The notes under the pieces are model-generated. The model saw only the letters and a program-made list of their open reading frames with translations. It searched no databases and was not told where the DNA came from. Position numbers and translations under genes: made by a program. Below, in pieces: positions 9,826 to 20,959 of a stretch of 64,000 bases of DNA. The stretch spans positions 38,984 to 102,983 of the forward strand of contig JAMKCH010007151.1 of the NCBI GenBank assembly GCA_023653785.1, in the 5' to 3' direction. How positions within the stretch are numbered: position 1 is the first letter of the stretch; the number at the start of each line of letters is the position of its first letter. The DNA is from Ophioderma brevispina. Taxonomy: Eukaryota; Echinodermata; Ophiuroidea; Amphilepidida; Ophiodermatidae.

Positions 9826-11342
9826 GACCCCAAATCGGCTCCTATTTGGTTCAAAATGGTCAAAAGTTATGATTTTTAAACAAAAGAGATAATGTGGATG
9901 GTTCCCAGGCGGTTTCCAGATGGTTTCCGTTGTTTTTGGGTCGTTAGTGTTCACGTTTGTTGAACAAAAGTCGGGTTTCCTTTGTTTAAAATGGGTTCAA
10001 AAATAAAGATTTTTACACAAAATTAATAATTTCGATTGGTTTCCAGGCGTTGTCTTATTCATTCCCGGTTTGTTTGCTGCCTTTTTGATTTCAAGTTTTG
10101 TTGGGGCATGGCCCCTGGACCCCTATTTGGGCAAAAATGATCAAAATAAAGATTTTTAAAAAGTGTACAATTTTTTCCCAGTTGGTTTTGGGGTGGTTCT
10201 TTGTTCGGTCCTTGTGTTCATGTTATTGAGCTATGCCTTGATCCCCCCCAAAACGGGTATTTGGGTTCAAAACAGTCCACCTATATTCTAAAAACAAAGG
10301 CGATAATTGACGGGTTACCCATGATTTGTTCTTGGTGGTTCCTGGTGTTTGTTGTTTCCTTTGGTTTTCAATGTTTATTGACCATTGCATGGATCCCAAA
10401 GAGACGATTTTTGTTCAAAATGGCAAATATCAGATACTTCCATGGTTCAAGATTGTTATAGGGGTTACCAGTTCTTCGGCACCCCTATTGGTTTCAATGA
10501 TTTTGTTTAAAAAATAAATATTTTGACCCAAACTTAACCAAAATAGCGGGGATTTGCTGGTCCAAAGCAAGGACCCGCAGGTACAAAATACACAGGGAAC
10601 ACCCCCTAAAAACTTCTAGGAAACATCCCAATTGTTAAATCTACTGAACCACTAAAAGTGGACAAGGTCTACATTCTTGCGTTGGTGGACAAGGGGTTAT
10701 GGACCCCCCTCCTCTCAAGGAAACCACTTTCCAAAGGAATTTTGGCACGAAATGTATTCCAATATGCCCAGGGCATGAGAAATAACGAGTATTAATACAA
10801 TTAGAAAATATATGTAAGTGTTAATATGTGTTCTAAAAGTCAATTTACCTATACCTGAACCCAGTTTTTGGCTACCGGTCCGGAATGCTCAAAAACCACT
10901 TCAATCCAAAGGAGACGAGAGACCACCGAAAACCGCCAACCACAAAGGAGCGGAAACCCCACCGGGAACCGCCAAGAAACCCACCCTTAGGAAACCAGCC
11001 AAATTTTCAACATTTGTTATATCCTTATTTTGCCATTTTGAACCCAAAGAGCCTATTCGGGATCCATGCAATATCACAAAGTTGAATTGTATTAGATTTT
11101 ATTTAAAAACTGATAAAATACCCATTACATATAATATTTTTTGTGTTAAAATGGTCAGAATAAACATCATTTTGACCCCCATTTTGAACAAAAATAACAG
11201 ATTGTGATTCATTTAGTCAGGGTCGAACAAATTGGAACCACACAAAAATAGTTTGGTAACCATCCAGGAACCGTCCAAACATTGTCCTTGGTACTTAAAA
11301 ATCATTGGACAATTTTAAACCCAAAGTAACCGATTTGGGGTC
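9826..11342. mobile_element. 1.5-kb inverted-repeat element with internal subrepeats
   Basis: The outer ends are inverted copies: GACCCCAAATCGG at 9,826-9,838 and CCGATTTGGGGTC at 11,330-11,342. Similarity continues inward about 100 bp through AAAATGGTC-AAA, GATTTTTAA and GGATGGTT-CC blocks. The left half (to ~10,525) has several degenerate units of TTGGTTCAAAATGG plus GGTTTCC. The right half (from ~10,860) has the same units reversed, for example CCATTTTGAACCC. Open frames at 10,201-10,461 and 10,818-11,207 are translations of these units. The centre has been invaded by a fragment of another element (10,655-10,790). Confidence 0.65.
10655..10790. mobile_element. Fragment of the Tc1/mariner-like element
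   Basis: A segment with GTTGGTGGACAAGGGG, CCTCTCAAGGAAACCACTT and CACGAAAT-GATA-type blocks lines up with 59,400-59,500, the left end of the copy at 59,382-60,172. Neither terminus is clear here, so this is a partial, diverged copy nested in the inverted-repeat element. Confidence 0.55.
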
Positions 11343-11539
11343 CAATTGAATTTTTTTTTTCAGAACCATATTCGTATATCATCTGAAGAGTGCATAGCGT
11401 GCACAAACCCTTAACGAGGGACGATACCTTTCTTTTTTTTTTTTTTTTAGTAATAATTTTATCTAGTTTTAACCCTTTATAATGTTGTTGAGGAATTCTG
11501 TTCATTTTCTGATTCTTTGATTGTTTTGAGACCAGTGTT

Positions 11540-11900
11540 TATATATTGAAACCTGGTTTGGATGTTGAGAACCGTTCTGTGTTTTTGAGACCTTTGCGTG
11601 TGTTGAAGATCTTTATTTGATATTGAGACCTTGTGTGTTTTAAAACCTTTGGTTTTTGGTCGACCCGTTTTTTTAAATCTTGGTTGATTGTGAGAAATTT
11701 GTGTGTGTTTGAGAATTTGTGGGGTTTTGGACCTTTAAGCTTTTGAGACCTTAATGTGGAAGCCTTTAGGTTTGCGACCTGTTTGCGGTCTTGGGATCTT
11801 GTTTTTGAGACCTTTGTTTGATGTGGACATTTGTGTGTTTGAGACCTTTGTTTCTGTAGACCTGTAGACTCTATTGAAAATATTTTCCCTACAATACACT
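11540..11900. repeat. Degenerate GTTTGAGACCTTTG repeat array
   Basis: About ten imperfect units of TTTGAGACCTTTG or GTGTGTTTGAGA appear with irregular 30-40 bp spacing. The 125-codon minus-strand frame at 11,539-11,916 is rich in Lys, Gln, Ser and Thr and follows the repeat. It may be a by-product of a repeat without stops on that strand rather than a gene. Confidence 0.5.
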
Positions 11901-12535
11901 TAAGAACTAGGTCCATATGAGCGGCTAAAAGTAATGGTGGGTGGGATGAAGTAGACCTAGGCCCTATTTACTCTTTACGCGCAACTTGACCCCAAACTAA
12001 CGCGTGGGATCTAATCGATGAGTGTTTGTCATTCATCATTTCAATCATTACATAATTTATTTGGAAACATACATATTGAAACGTAAGAAAAACAGATTAT
12101 TAAAGGCTCAGGACCAGGAGAGCCAACCTGAACAGGCAAAAGACCTGAATCAGTTATCAGCAAGCAGTCAGCAAAACATTAAAATTCTAATAGAAACATT
12201 CAAAATAGTAAAAACGAGAGCCAGACCCTTAAAGAATTATTGCACAAGCCAGAAAGAAATGTCTAAAAAGATTTAAAAGGACCAGTCATGGTCATATTTT
12301 CGAGTAAAATTGAGTAAGAAAGAACAAATAAAGGCTTTTTTGAGACAGATTCTGTAATGCATATATTTTTACTTTTTGACACCAAGGGAAATAAATTTAA
12401 GTCGAAAGAGACCCTAATTCCGATTTCAACACAAAATAATTGGTGTCATAACCCTGTTATTGGAAGTTCGAGCGCCAGACCAGCATATTTTGTTTTCTTT
12501 ACGGGTGTGGGGTTTATGAAGTTCGCTTAAAAGAT

Positions 12536-12907
12536 ATGACGTCAGTTAATGATGGATTTGGAGCCTTCATTAACAACAACAAAATTACGGGTTTATTGTG
12601 TGGAAAGGATTTTAGGGTTGAATTGTCCGTGGACGGCAAACTTTTTTGGGAGTCTTTCAGGTCGCAAATAAAAATTCCAGTACTGATAGTAACATTAAGA
12701 GTGTCAAAAGCTTTTTATGCGGAGAACAGAATTATGATGCCAACCTTGACTCTTGGTCAAGATAGTTTTACGATTATCGAGGACATGTTGGAGAGTCGCC
12801 TTATTCCCACTACGGCACAATGTGTGATTTTTACCCCAGCGATCAAGTTATTTTTGGTGGGAATTGTGCAAGAAAGGTATTTAACAAGAATTTCATTATT
12901 CCTTTAG
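12536..12907 (+). CDS. Uncharacterised open frame, 123 codons
   Basis: This is one of the few frames in the first 16 kb with balanced amino-acid usage. It begins MTSVNDGFGAFINNN and has no homopolymeric or repeat-derived segment. I see no signal peptide, transmembrane helix or motif that I can name. There is no convincing promoter, and no canonical splice junction is needed to read it. It could be a decayed fragment of a transposon protein or a chance frame. Flanks are AT-rich. I would not annotate it as a gene without transcript or homology support. Confidence 0.15.
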   Translation: MTSVNDGFGAFINNNKITGLLCGKDFRVELSVDGKLFWESFRSQIKIPVLIVTLRVSKAFYAENRIMMPTLTLGQDSFTIIEDMLESRLIPTTAQCVIFTPAIKLFLVGIVQERYLTRISLFL

Positions 12908-13744
12908 GCAAACAAAGGATTTCACAAAGATAGATCAATAACTCGAGGACGGTATACTAATGTACAGTTTCAATCACAATCCTGCTTCTCTCTTCAAAAA
13001 TATTTAACAATTAAGTTTTTAATAAATCAATTAATTAAGTTTCTGTTTAAAACCTGCTTTTTTTAGAAGCTAATATAATATTTTAAAACATGTCTTTTTT
13101 TTTTTGTTCGATAAAACAATTTGCATTGTTGGTCGAAACAAACGTCGCGACGATTATCTACCAAGTAGCTACCGAGATTCTAGCTTTTTAATTTTAAACA
13201 AAAGATTTCGGCGAGAATCCAAGGTTATTAACCGAAATGTTTTTTTTTTTTCTCGGAAAGAAAAAAAAAAAACGCGTATCTAATTCGATTAATTTTTAAT
13301 AAAGATTAAAAAAAGAAAAACCTTAAAAAAAAAACCTGATTCTTCACATAAAATGTTCATCAGGAATCCAGGTTTTACGACCTATTTGGTTTTGTTAATT
13401 TGTTTTTGTTTATTTGGCTTTTTTACCCTGGATGCTCTTTAAACTGCAAAGTTCTAAACGACAAAGTTCGAAATTTTCTTTTAAAAATCATGGTATGAGT
13501 CTTGAGCGGTCAGTCAACGTTTGTTTAATTCAAATTTTTAGCCAACAGTATGACATACATCCCATACCAACGGGCCGGTTTGGAGGTTCTTTTTTACAAT
13601 CTTTTCTTTTTGGTGTTTCATTTTGGCGTAATTATTTACCCTGTCTCATTGATACAAACTATAGGTTGCGAAAGGTCTGGTGTTTGTGTTTTTGTAATGT
13701 AATTATGCCTTATTTTGTTTTCCATTGCCCATTTTTGGTTTTTA
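12908..13744. other. AT-rich intergenic, nothing recognised
   Basis: T and A homopolymer runs are frequent between 13,060 and 13,340. The plus-strand frame 13,414-13,806 (130 codons) runs into the next repeat array and has no recognisable domain. Confidence 0.4.
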
Positions 13745-14335
13745 AGTCCGAAGAGTGTGTTTGTTTTTTCGACGATCCTTTATTCCGAAGGCTATTACTC
13801 CTATGATTTTTACTCCGAGAGTTTTAAGTCGAAGGGGCGTTTGTCCGATTTTCGGACTAACGCCCTTAGGGACTAAAACAAAAACCCATCGGATTAAAAC
13901 CTTTCATATATTTTTGGAACATGCCCCTTCGGAGCAAAAATCCTTGATTATTTTTTCGGAGGAAGAGAGGAAGAAGAAGGAGACGAAACGCCCCCTTCGG
14001 AAGAATTAAACGCAATTTATGTTTCGGACTAACGACCCCTTTTTTGTTTGGCAAATGCCCCTTGGAAGAGAAAAGAAGGAAGAAAAAGGAAAAAAAACCC
14101 TTTCGAAAGAATAAAACTTCGGAAAATTAACCGTACGGAGTAATGATCTTCGGAAAATGAACACATTTTTCGGACACACGACCCTTCGGAGTGGTAAAAA
14201 AAAACTTTTAGGAAAATAACCACTTCGGAAAGAAAACCCTACGGAAATCTGGAATCCAGAGAATAGTGTGTTCGGGAACCAAAACGACCCTTCGGGGATT
14301 TAAAAACCCTTAGCAGAAATAACTCTTCGGAATAT
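13745..14335. repeat. TCCGAAGG foldback array, copy 2
   Basis: Plus-oriented TCCGAAGG-type units run from about 13,747 to 13,850. A palindromic centre (GGGCGTTTGTCCGA / TCGGACTAACGCCC, 13,836-13,865) follows, then about 15 reversed TTCGGA-type units to about 14,335. The centre matches that of copy 1 at 6,291-6,325 almost base for base, but here the long arm is on the right. Open frames inside (for example minus 14,029-14,223) are repeat translations. Confidence 0.75.
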
Positions 14336-14944
14336 AAGTCTGTTCCCGGCTACGGGTGGGGGTGGGTGTAACTCTACCGCACCAAAGCGCGGAAAACCCT
14401 CCAATGGTCACTTTCCTCGCAAACACACATTTTTCGTACACAAATTTGATTATGAAACAAAATTTGAACTTAACAAGTGGTTTCCTTAAGGTATGATTCA
14501 ACGGTCTTAAAATTTAGTTACTGGGTTAGGTTTTGTTTGAATTAATCCCATATTATTTCAGAAGAGTTATATAACAAGCGCCGCAAGGGTGGATGGAGCC
14601 CTGTCGCGCGGACCCCCTGCAATATTAACTTTCCAAAACATATTTTATTATGATATTTTTGAAACATTTTGAAAGGTACCACGTGGTTCACTTTACAACT
14701 TGCTTCTAAATATGATCAAAACGATCTCAAAATCGCTTTTTCGATCGATAGCCATTTTTGAAGAGATGTTACGATTGTTTGTAAACGTTTTCAAGCTTTT
14801 TAAGCTGAGGAACATGGCTATAAAACCTGGTCTATTAAAAAATAAATATTGTTGCGTCTCGGATACTTACCTTAATTGGTGAGTGTGGTGAAGTTTTTCA
14901 ACCGTAGAGTTGCTCACAGATAGGCAATTAAATGATTGTGTGTA
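14336..14944. other. Intergenic with GC-rich repeat fragments
   Basis: Two small GC-rich blocks (14,340-14,400 and 14,580-14,625) resemble 5,455-5,595. Otherwise the sequence is AT-rich and without a supported gene. Confidence 0.35.
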
Positions 14945-15911
14945 ACACTTAAGTGACCATAGGGGGGGGGGGGGGTGCATAGGGACCCAAAATTTGTTTT
15001 CGCGCTGGCCGCTTTACGCGTGCGAGTATTTTTGCGCGAAATTTTTGTAATGTAATGACTTTTAAAATGCGCTTCTTTTCATACCAAAATAATTAAAATC
15101 GGCAAGCCGTTAATGAGATAATAGTGGGGCTTACATGGGAACCCCCCCCCCCCCCTTGGAGGCACTAACGGAAGTCATTGAGACATTTTTAAAATAGAAT
15201 AAGAAACCGGAACAAAGCAAATTTTTGTGCTGATATAAGTCAAACATAACATGTAAAGTAACATTATTAGTACATTAAAAATTATTAACCCTTTATGTGC
15301 TGAAAACAAACAATTTCATCCATGTACGTTGCCCAAACCGTTAGCTGTACAAACTCTATGGGAGAAAATGATGTGATTTTGCAACACCAGTAAAAATACA
15401 GGATCCCTAAAAATGCTGGTTTTGTGGTTAAATATAAGTAATTGGGTCTTCTAAAAGTGATATCAACATAAAAGAAGGTGTATTTACCAAAAGTTGATGT
15501 AAGGGACACAAGGTCATTTGAATTTCCTCTTTTGGCACATTTCGCGTGTTTTGAAAAAAAATCGTTTTGCCCCTAATTTGCACCCCAAAAATAACAAATC
15601 TATTGTTTATTGCTGATTGGGAGTTGTCTTAGACCCTTCACAGGGGGGGAGAAGTGCGGGCAAAAAGGCCCAGGGGAAAAAGGGGGACGGAGGGCGGGGA
15701 GGGGGAATCCCATGGAACCCCACCCCCCCAAATAAAACAAAAAAAGAACACAACAAAAAAACAAAACGACAATAAAACAAAAAAACAACCTAAAACAAAC
15801 AAAAACCACCAACCCCCCACCACCACCCCCCCCACCCCCTTGGGCACCAACGGGAGTGAAAACCCCCTATATCTACCCTCCCCCCCTCCTCTGGGAGTGT
15901 CACTTAAGTGT
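14945..15911. mobile_element. Tc1/mariner-like non-autonomous element, copy 1
   Basis: The termini are ACACTTAAGTGACC and GTCACTTAAGTGT as inverted repeats, each bordered by a TA dinucleotide (14,943-14,944 and 15,912-15,913), the expected target duplication of Tc1/mariner transposons. The 967-bp interior shares long blocks in reversed order with 59,382-60,172, including CGCGCTGGCCGCTTTACGCG, AAATGCGCTTCTTTTCATAC and CACTAACGGAAGTCA. It has no transposase frame. The right third (15,640-15,890) is C- and A-rich low complexity, so open frames there are spurious. Confidence 0.8.
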
Positions 15912-16220
15912 TAAAGTGGTTAGTGATACGATTATTAAGATTATTGAAAGTAAAGCATATTGACATAATTGCCTTCCGTAATGTAAGCAGATAACAACGG
16001 CAAGTGGGCACCCAACTGTGACCATGTATTGATGTCGCACTGCTAATTGATATTGCACCGTGTTCTGGAGTTTTAGGGAATTTAGTGGGAAACTTCAGAA
16101 GAATAGCTAGAATAGAAATACAAATGTTTGTCTATCCCCCATCTATTTTGACATTATTTTAGCAAAAAAAGTGGCTTAACCAATGAGGGACATTGTAGTC
16201 GATCAGGGAGGGACAAGGGT
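15912..16220. other. Intergenic, nothing recognised
   Basis: Short spacer between two transposable elements with no gene or repeat that I can identify. Confidence 0.4.
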
Positions 16221-16565
16221 GTGTCCCCATCAAATTCAATGAAGACATACTAACACACACAACAGCAGTTACTCTAATTAGAGGTGAGCCCATCCTGCCT
16301 TAATCCGTGTTTTTTATGTACCTCAAGTTTTAATTGAGTCCCCAGCCACTACTAATGGATGTGCGTAGCCTCACTCCACCTCCCTAATTGTAGGTGAAGT
16401 GGCCTGAACGCCCACCTCTCTAGTAGGTGAGTGGACTTCACTCCACCACTATAATTGACTGCCGAGCACAGGTTGAGTGTCAAATATTAGGCCTACTCTA
16501 TTGTAATAGAAGGCTCGTTAATTATGTGCGGCAAGCTTCACTCAACAACATGTGGTAGTAATAAC
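16221..16565. repeat. Left inverted terminal repeat
   Basis: Reads outward-in from GTGTCCCCATCAAATTCAAT through CAGCAGTTACTCTAATTAG and AGGTGAGCCCATCCTG to CTTCACTCAAC. Its reverse complement is found at 24,428-24,780 with a modest number of differences. It contains subrepeats of about 37 bp built on GGTGGAGTGAAGGCCACTCAC / AATTA, each able to fold, which is typical of foldback-type terminal repeats. Confidence 0.8.
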
Positions 16566-18600
16566 TATATGGGAGGGGAGTTGCTTGGGGCTGTGACTTT
16601 GGCTGAAGAAAGTTTGAAAGGAGTTGATTAGCCCACAATCCGAGGGTCTGTGGCAACTGTGAGTGGCTTAGAGAATGGTGCGGAATATACTGTGTTACAG
16701 GCTGCAGTGGCACCCATCGGCAATGCAGGTTTGCGCATCGCTGGGGAGATGGGTTTCTGGAACATAACCTAGTGTGAGATTGTCGCTACAGGATGTTTCC
16801 AATCTGGGTAGCCAGAGCTGTACTGTGGTTACTGGTCGGGTTTAATAAATAAAAACATTCAAGTTATCTGTTACATGGTGACCAGTAAGTGGAGATATAA
16901 TGGACGGCATGGTAACTATGATGTTGGGAGTTGTTGCGCACTGGTCAGGAGGGGCACATTGTAGGGTTCTGTTGAGACTGGATGAGTAAAATAGGTGAAG
17001 TGGATGGGTCATCCTGAATGGAATCGTCAATAAAGCTGTGCTGTTTGGTCCACAGTAACTGGGCAAGTGGGGTTCAGGCTGCACTTCGCTGGGAAGGATT
17101 TTAATGGTTCAGTTCAGTTTGATTCGGGTTATACTCTGGTAACGTTTCCTCTTGAATTTGCTTGGGCAGTTGGGTCATAGTTCTCACTGGTAATTTGCTC
17201 ATAAAACTGTGAGCCTGGTATAGTGTTGTGAAAATTGAAATAAATCCAATTCTCACAGACCTATCAATCCAGCTCTTGGCCCACTCGATCGGCATGGTAC
17301 TTAGGCTTTTATGGATCTTGCCAGTTCTTGTTTGTTGGTATGTTGCTCCGACTTGCGCTTATCAGATAGGGGTCCTTCTCACAGAATGTGCACAGATACT
17401 TATTAAGCTGCCTGGCCAATGCTTTGTTGAACATGTGTCGAGAAATATTGAATTGAGTTCAAGACAGTGTAATTGCAATCTTCCCGTTTGCAATGGATTT
17501 GAGACAGATCCTAGTTGAAGATGTACAAAGAAAAGCAGTTTGTAGCTAGAGATGTGTTAAGCAGTGAGTCGAATTGCGAAATGGTCACAGATGCAATAGA
17601 TGTTCCTCCCACACACTGTTACTGAACATAACAATGCCCCTTTTGTGGGATTTTTATGTGTAATTGTGATTCTCTCATTGGTTATTCCTATCTCATAGTA
17701 GGGAATAAAGAAAGTTTTGAGCAGGACAAGTAAGTAGTTGGACAAACAACTAGCACTCTCTAATCAGCTTGAGCTGTTAACAAAAGAAATCAAGACTGCT
17801 CTATTTTTTTCAACATGAGAGGTTTGGCTCCAATTAGACAATAAACAATATGCTTCAACATAGACTTGAGACGGAGACACATGCCACTTACAGATAAACC
17901 TCTAAGATCAATATGATCAGTCCCGTTCCGCCTGGTTGGACAAGGATATAAACAAAAACCAGTACATGCATATTTCCTGTAGTGAGGATGGGGTACAATG
18001 TAAGGGGCCTGTTTCTTATGACAGTATATTATTCCAAGTCTTTACATGGGCACCAAGGTCCATACCACACTGCTCCTCCCCCCCCCTCCATTTCTTCCTT
18101 TAAATGTTAGTGGTAAGACTTCTTTCGAGGGCGCGCCTCAGCAAGCGTTGGTCTTCTCCTTTTCCGCTTATTGTAGCTTTGGCCTTCCTTAATGGCTTGT
18201 CTGGGTTTTAGTTGAGTGGTAGATGGCTGATGTACGGGTTCGTCACTCGGTAGCTGATGACGATATTCCACTGATGAAGTATGTTGAATGCTGACATCGG
18301 CCTTGACCGATGAGTTTCCATTGCCGTTTCACTTTTAACATCCATTAGGAGTGTCATCACTGATGTCGGTTTTAAACGGTCGTGATGATGAATTCTGGAT
18401 TTCCCCTTCTGCTTAATAACCTGAACCTCAAAATTAGGTCACTGAACTTCCGAGTGATAATGTTGGCCCTTGCCATTAGGTTGCAATTTGGGTGATAAAC
18501 CCTTCGTGTTAGTCGTATCACGAACATAAACTAGACACCCACATTGTACTTATGAAAACAAGTACTTTTTATCGGATTTTTTTCTGGCGGTACATTGTTG
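16566..18600 (-). pseudogene. 3' part of the gypsy-type pol region, low conservation
   Basis: Downstream of the integrase core on the minus strand are several short Pro/Ser/Gln-rich frames (for example 16,522-16,713, 16,842-17,084 and 17,101-17,295). No env-like signal peptide or membrane anchor is evident. No copy of the sequence next to the right inverted repeat is found here, so a 3' LTR is not visible. The region probably holds the integrase C-terminal tail and a decayed 3' untranslated region. Confidence 0.4.
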
Positions 18601-20100
18601 CTTGCATGGCTCCTAACCAGGTCATAGATAGCATTCATCCTTTCTCGGAGTTCTATAACATAGTACAAGCTTCACCTTTTGGCACTCTGCCGCATAGCCT
18701 GGTATGGCTCCCCAAACAAGGATTTCTAGGGCTTGGTAGGTTTCCGGCCCGAGAAAACATCATTGTTCGCGGCTATAAACCACATTTGTGGCATGTTCAC
18801 AACTCGATAGCTCGCCGATTGCAATAGGGGCAAGTATGGTCACAGTCTCGCTGATTTGAGTTTGTGTACATACATCGAAACCATGTCCAGCAAGGTTTTA
18901 TTGAAAGCTTCCACCCCACCATTTGCTTGAGGATGAAATGGTGTGCCAATGAGCTTGTTGTACATTCCAGCAAACCCATTATTTCCTTAAAAAAGCTGCG
19001 ATTCATAGTTCTGCTTGGTCAGAATGAAATTGTCAGTGAAAAGTTCCGAAACATTGCAATGAACTCGCAAACAATTTTATGCGCCACAGTCCAAGAAGTT
19101 TGGTCGGGAATGGCATAGCACTCAACCCATTTGGTAAATGTCTTGGACTAGAGCACATCCTTTCATGCCACTATCACTTGTTGGCAGCGGCGTCATAAAA
19201 ATATCTGTGTTCCAATCTAGCACCGACACGTATATCTCCTAAGGGTGCTTTAGGAGTATGGTTTGGTCGTTTGCGAGCACCACAATTTACACATTTCCAG
19301 TTTCGAATATCCAGTTTTGTAACATCCTCTTTTAGGTTTATACCATAAACGCGTCGTTTTATCTCTCCGGAGGTTTTCTTAACCCTAGAGGAACGGATAT
19401 AATGGCATTATGCATACGCAACCAAAACAGTTCGAAGTGATTTAGGTTACCACTACTGTGAAGATAGGACTGGTTTATCGGGCGTCTCCCATTCTTGTAA
19501 ATTACCCCATTCTAAGTACTAGCTGTTTCAAGAGTAAGTAATATAGTGGCGTGTACACAGACTCATGTCTCCAGGTTGACTGTTGTCTCGAGGACGTTTG
19601 TCAAACTTTACTCATCCATCCGAAGATTTGCTCAATCAGGATCATTCGCGATGAAGTTTTGCCATATCTTCTCTGCGGTATAACCATCGATCCAGTTCAC
19701 AGCATCACCGACTGACATTCTGTGGATCGCTTCCATCATGAGAAGAACTGACTTTATCTCTCTCTCTCATTGCTTTTTCCACAATCCTTTCTTGGGTTGT
19801 TTGGTTGACCCCCAAACCTAAACATGGATATATAGGGGTGGGGATACTCCATTTAGCAGGGGTTTGGCGCCATTGCTGCATTCAGACCTCCATGTCTGCC
19901 CGGTGTTGGACACTTGCCCAGCACGTGCACTGCACACAGTTCAACAAATCTCTACCGGGGCTGCTAAGTAGGGAGCGCATCACCACGTAAGTCAAAGTTA
20001 ACAGCGAGATGAAAGTGACTAAGAAATTGTCTTTGATGGATAAGTGTTGAAAGTTCTGTTCGTCATCGGTTGGTTTACTGTTAGTCTGCCAAGATGGTAA
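18600..20100 (-). pseudogene. Gypsy-type integrase remnant
   Basis: Integrase inserts the reverse-transcribed copy into host DNA. The zinc-binding part is seen on the minus strand near 19,260-19,400, with CVNCGARKRP as the second cysteine pair. The catalytic glutamate segment lies at 18,867-18,948 and reads GTPFHPQANGGVEAF, matching the TPYHPQxNGxVER-type motif of Ty3/gypsy integrases, with the Glu in VEAF. In-frame stops and frame changes separate the blocks. I did not find an unambiguous pair of the two catalytic aspartates. The integrase is non-functional as written. Confidence 0.8.
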
Positions 20101-20299
20101 TGCTGTCCTCGCGTTTCGGTGCTGCAGTTCACAATTCGCGTTCACTGCCTCATTGAAAGCGGTTACATTTATGGACATCGTCGGACTTCAAAAAAAAATC
20201 AGACCAAAAGTCATGTGTCTGAGCACATGTGGCAACCACCGAATGGTAGTTTGCGAGAATAGTATACCTATCGTAGCAATCACAGGCATCGGGGTCACC

Positions 20300-20830
20300 C
20301 AAGTCCGACGGGATGAGGGATCTGCATTGACGTGCTCGTGCTTTTTCCCATGCTCGCTGTTCTAACTTGAAGTTGAACTGGCCATAGCAATTCAAGCCAT
20401 CTTGCCATCTGGTCTGTGGGCTCCTTGAATGACATTACCCCAAAGCAGGGCGCTGTGATCGGTTTCTAACAGAAATTATCTACCAGAGGTGTTAGGTCTG
20501 AATTTCTGTGTGAAAAAAGTGACGATTGCTAACAATTCTCTCCTTGTTCGGCAGGATACCGTTGCTGCATTCGTCACTGATTGACTGGCATAGGCTTATG
20601 GGGTCATTTCATCTTTCGACTCTGTCACACCATGGACTTGGCTCAGGGTTGCCCCAATTCCGAAGTCTCGGCATTCGGTGTCCAAATGAATAACCCCTGA
20701 GCCTTCGGATTAAGCCATAACTCGTTCCCAGTAATTGGACTTAAGGGTTATCACATGCAACGCGACATCATTGTTCCACTCAAACGCCTGCCCGGCCTCT
20801 AGCAGACGGTGGAGTGGTCCGCGAGTGCGC
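20300..20830 (-). pseudogene. Gypsy-type RNase H remnant
   Basis: On the minus strand, tracts read HLDTECRDFGIGATLSQ (around 20,690-20,630), AYASQSVT, TRRELLAIV and ETDHSALLWG (around 20,445). These follow the RNase H order LDTDASD-GIGAVLSQ, YASR-LT, TRRELLAVV and RTDHxAL known from gypsy elements. The conserved Asp of the DAS motif reads Glu-Cys. At least three in-frame stops interrupt the tract. It lies directly downstream of the reverse transcriptase, as expected. Confidence 0.85.
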
Positions 20831-20959
20831 AAATCCTTGATGAGAAACGACGATAGTATGGAAGAGTTCCCAAAAAAATGCTCGAATCCCCGGCATTCTG
20901 TGTTACAGGCCAGTCATGTACAGCGTTACCTTTGCGGGTCAGGTTGAGTTGCTCTTTCT

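Noticed and set aside
15600..15914. Overlapping open frames on both strands
   Set aside because: Caused by C/A/G low complexity inside the Tc1/mariner-like element.
17228..17518. Secreted cysteine-rich protein on the plus strand
   Set aside because: Lies antisense within the decayed gypsy-type element and shows no conserved pattern.
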